Part shown: positions 60,401 through 64,000 of the stretch, piece by piece
Layout: each line of letters begins with the position of its first letter
How positions within the stretch are numbered: position 1 is the first letter of the stretch
Assembly (NCBI RefSeq): GCF_022458985.1
Contig: NC_061775.1
Coordinates: forward strand, 25,812,319-25,876,318
DNA length: 64,000 nucleotides
Direction of reading: 5' to 3'
Origin: Mugil cephalus
Lineage: Eukaryota; Chordata; Actinopteri; Mugiliformes; Mugilidae
The notes under the pieces: model-generated
Database searches by the model: none
Seen by the model: only the letters and a program-made list of their open reading frames with translations
What the model was told of the DNA's origin: nothing
Position numbers and translations under genes: made by a program

Positions 60401-63400
60401 AATCTCTTATCATTCCAGCCTTTTGCACAAAAAAAAACATGTCAATTTAGGGCATATGCAAAGTAAATTGAATGCTGTTCACGAACACTTTGGAGCTAAT
60501 TTATGGTCTTGATCTCTTCTGAAAGCCAAGACTCTGAAGTTTCTCTGAAGTTTTTTTATTTTTTTGTTTTGGGAAAATGTGTAGGTTGAATCCCACGATG
60601 ACTTTTATCAACGGAATCAGAAGAAAATGACATTTTGCATCGTGCAAACACAGCTTGTGTGCAGAGCTCTGATTGGTTCAAAAAGATGCCGCTGTCCCAT
60701 GAGACACCCAGAGAAATGTTAAAGGTGCAAACATCACCTGTGCACATAATGTTCCCACAAACCGATGATTTCTGTCAGTGTGATTGATTGAAAGTCCGAG
60801 AGTGTGTCTCCACTATAATCCCTCCAGAGTGAGGGGGGAAACTCACATGAGGTATCCTGTTATTGCAGTTGACACTGGCATTTCCATTAACATCTTTGTG
60901 TCATGTCACCATGGTCAATCAACACATGGCCCTGGAGCGGTCCACATGCTCGTCATTCTCAGCCTTTTAATGCAGGAACCTGGACGTGGAAACCGCCTCG
61001 GGGCGACCGAGTCAAGGCAACGTCAGACCCTCTCATTAAAAACGTGGCAATTAATTCCCCTACAGATTTACTGCACGGCCACAAACTCACATGGGATCGC
61101 TTGACATGACCCGACTTGACATTTCTATCACTATTACCGACTAATAATCCCCTCAGGTAGCTAGTTGCATAGCTCGATGTGTTTTGCAGCTTGTTTCCTA
61201 AATCCTGAGTGACTGGAAGATGCATCAGAATAAACATCATAAACATTGTGCAACATTTTATATCAAAATACACATGTGAACATGTGTCTGCTGAGAAATG
61301 TCCTCCACGCATATATGACCCTCTACAGTATAAGCTGCTGAATGGACGGTTCATGTTACATTGCTCTTTAATGCAGCCTGATATTTTTGGTATCTCTTGA
61401 AAAAAGGTTGACGATTGGCTGCTGAGCACAGTTGAGCTAAAATGACAGATGTTTCCCTCAGGAGTTGGCAGCCAAACAGCAGTTAAAAGGAGAGGGAACA
61501 CAGGGCTTATATTTGCCACGAGGCCGGTTCTTATTATGCTGTTCCTTCAGTGCTGCATGTGTATATTGCCATTTAATTTAATTTAAAGTTTCCATATTAT
61601 ATGTTTTTTAATAACTTAATGTGAGCCTAAAAAATTCATGCATGCATATCCCTGGTTTTCAGTTCCAAATTAGCCCTTTTCAGTCCTGAAAGAGTGTGAG
61701 AGCCTCTAACTTTCTCATTGAGTTATCATTTTACAAGTAAATACACACAAAACTACACCTATTTGCACGGGACTGCATGTAGCTACGGACCTATAGTCAT
61801 GTTAATACTTGCAGAGGTAATATGTGATTTTAATTTTTATGAAAAATAACTATGTTTGTAATTTGGAAATTAACGAATTTATCACATTTCTCCCAACAAA
61901 GGTCCCGTGATAATACCAAGTCGGTGCAAATGTTTCTTTTGCAGCTTTTTTTCTGCCTCTTTCACTCTAGTATTGTGTTTTAAATCAAAGTTTAGACAGT
62001 TTTTAGACCTGCACAGCACGAAGACCCATTCACAGAAAGAAAAAGCAAAACTGCAAAAGACGATGGGATGGATGATGTTTGTTGCAGCATATTGTGATTG
62101 TGTGTTTATGCCTGACTACATCTCATTGGTAAAGGTGGAGCTAATTTAAATACTGACTGAGTAGTTTATAAGCTCTACAGTCTCATTACATCATGTTTTA
62201 TTTTATAAATATATACACATTTTAGCCTTCTGTACTATTTTTATATTCTTTGTGTTTGTATGCTCCTCGTTCATTTGTATGTGCAAACATATGAATGAAA
62301 CTAAAGATAAATCTGAAATTCCAAATTAACTAAAGCCGTCAACACATGCAAAAGCCGTAATATTAACTCTGACATGTAGTGGAGTGAAGATAAGAAGGCA
62401 GCAGAGACGTCATAACCAGAGATAATGTCAGTAAATTTCAGTAAAAGTTATAAGTAATATTATTTGTTTCTAAAATTAAGTTGTGGCTCTGCTGACACAG
62501 ATGTGAATGAGTGCGTTTGTTTTCTGGTTTTGAAATCGATGTGCAATGATAAATTTACTTCACCCAAATATCTAACCTTAGTCAAGCCTCACCCCCGTCC
62601 ATGTTACTGTAGCTGAGTTACACAACTAATACTAATGCAGAGAGTCCATTCTGATATAAAAAGGTTGATAAAATTGCAGAAGTACTACTTGCACTAAAAC
62701 TTTACGACATAAAATAACTTGTAGAAACTAGTGACATGTCCAAAATCTAACGTCCCCTTACACCTGGCCTCAGTTATCCAGCATTCATTCACGAAGCAGA
62801 ATAAGCTGCAATAAAATCCTGCATCCTCATATGGGGACGTTAAATTCTAGGTTTGCAGCAGATTATTCTGCTTCATTTAACCCCGTTGTCCTCATTAATG
62901 GACACTTTACTCTGCCATCTAGTGGGAGCAGAGGTTAAACCTTATTTATTTATGATTATTAACGTCTCTAGTTTGATATATGACGTGAAAAATTCACACA
63001 TTTTATCAGCAGTAAGGACTCGTTTGAGGACGTCGGGACTTCGGTGTTCACAATTCTGTCTTTGTGCAGCCATGTTCAGTTATTAAAATAAACAGTTTTA
63101 CATTTTGTCACACATTGGGTGATTTTACCGTAATATAAATAATGAAATAATCCTGGTGTCCACACATGAGGACATATTTTTTTCCAAACACTACTTCCTG
63201 TTGAAAGATGACACTTAGTTTTTATACATCTCAGGTCCTACTACTAATCCCAAATAAAGAGAAATTAAAAATGCATAACAAACAAAAGCCCAGGTCTTTA
63301 GGATTAAACCTAAAACTTAATGTCCCCATATGAGGACGCGGGGTCTCAGGAGGTTGAGATAAATGAATAAAAAACATTCCAGGATTTCATTTTAGCCATG

Positions 63401-64000
63401 CACACATTTTAACTTTTTACTGTTCATTATTCCTCATGTTCTCACTCAGTCTTTCACAAACCGTTCAATTTGTTTGTCAAATCAGAAGTTTGTTAGAAAC
63501 AAAAACCGGTGAGTTTCTCCTCTGAGCCACAGAAAACTTCAGTCAAGGGTTTTGGAGGATGTTTAGTCTCCATTATGAGTAGTAAACTGACTCATAAAAC
63601 CAGAGAGAAGCGTCTTTTAAATAAATAATGAACATTTTGTGCATACGTTACTCTCTATATTAAAGGATCCATCAGGTTTATTTCTAATGCTACCTACCCT
63701 GACCTGGAATCTGACGGTGGAAAACGTCTCCGTTCCAATATGTTCAATATGTTGCATTGACAGGAAGAGAGAGGGCTTCTTGGCACAGGATCAGACCTTG
63801 TATAAATCTCACCATTGTTATTGTGGCTTATTTACGAGTGTGAGATGAAAGCGGAGCAGCAGCAGCAGCAGCAGCAAGGGGAGCGAGGAGTGAGGAGTGT
63901 GGATGAGAGGGTATTTCACATTGTTTAACTTAACTTCGTCCTTCGGTTGGCACGTGGAGGACACGCTAAAGCCCCCGGGAATCAAAGTTAAACAGCTCTA
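56993..64000. other. Right-end stretch without a recognisable gene
   Basis: About 7 kb of AT-rich DNA with a poly-A run (57124-57147), TTA microsatellites (57246-57266 and 57469-57491), repeat copy C at 62745-63358 and a CAG run near 63855-63876. Short frames here have no codon bias, domains or splice context. The rising GC content and AGC/CAG run after 63840 could be the edge of a next gene or promoter, but this cannot be judged. Confidence 0.6.
62745..63358 (-). repeat. Dispersed repeat with CCCCATATGAGGACG ends, copy C
   Basis: The inner part (about 62865-63290) is the inverted complement of copies A and B: GATTATTCTGCTTCATTT, GACACTTTACTCTGCCATCTAG, AAATAAACAGTTTTACAT and TACTTCCTGTTG all have inverted matches there. 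The right flank ends CCCCATATGAGGACGCGG then GTCTCAGGAGGTT, and the left flank has CCTCATATGGGGACGTT, so the unit has inverted-repeat-like ends. Confidence 0.65.

Noticed and set aside
60784-61519. Overlapping 106- and 186-codon frames on opposite strands
   Set aside because: No codon bias, domain or splice context; chance open frames in non-coding DNA.
63850-63880. CAG repeat near the right edge as a polyglutamine exon
   Set aside because: The surrounding frame is not clearly open and the window ends 120 bases later, so it cannot be judged.

Overview
The window is vertebrate nuclear DNA, almost certainly from a ray-finned (teleost) fish. Genes are split into short exons with GT..AG introns, intergenic DNA is AT-rich and full of microsatellites and small transposon relics, and the gene set matches a conserved block. 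I rebuilt exons by hand from splice sites and reading phase. For seven protein-coding genes the exons join without a phase break; the eighth, at the left edge, is only a last exon.

Layout, left to right. Positions 1-407 hold the last exon of an unidentified gene (+). From 408 to about 10.9 kb there are only repeats and a pentanucleotide satellite. At 10.9-16.8 kb (+) lies a RING/coiled-coil/PRY-SPRY ubiquitin ligase with no B-box, the layout of RNF135/Riplet and some TRIM25-like fish proteins. At 17.8-29.4 kb (-) lies eef1d, with a short form (273 aa) and a large optional exon giving a long form of about 730 aa. A 1.34 kb polypurine/polypyrimidine tract abuts its 5' exon. At 31.0-32.6 kb (-) is a dead piggyBac-type transposase. 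At 35.0-39.0 kb (-) is pycr3 (279 aa). At 41.0-41.6 kb (-) is a one-exon Myb/SANT-like protein. At 43.1-48.3 kb (+) is brambleberry, a KAR5-family nuclear-fusion protein (631 aa). At 49.5-52.6 kb (-) is gfus/tsta3, GDP-L-fucose synthase (322 aa). At 53.8-57.0 kb (-) is a clade B serpin of serpinb1 type (380 aa) with a TATA box and an ISRE-like site. From 57 to 64 kb I see no gene.

EEF1D, PYCR3 and GFUS are neighbours on human 8q24.3 (with TIGD5), so this is an ancient vertebrate block. The Myb/SANT-like gene sits roughly where TIGD5 sits in mammals. The genes do not form one pathway: translation elongation (eef1d), proline synthesis (pycr3), fucosylation precursor supply (gfus), zygotic nuclear envelope fusion (brambleberry), and innate immunity or protease control (the RING-SPRY ligase and the serpin).

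The observations most worth a second look are: five copies of one W-K-Y-D-AE-F motif across long eEF1D; the polypyrimidine tract against its 5' exon; a C/C/C/H motif at the brambleberry C-terminus; direct repeats flanking the SPRY exon of the ligase; a long inverted repeat in gfus intron 2; and the Myb/SANT-like orphan. I found no convincing new multi-gene system.
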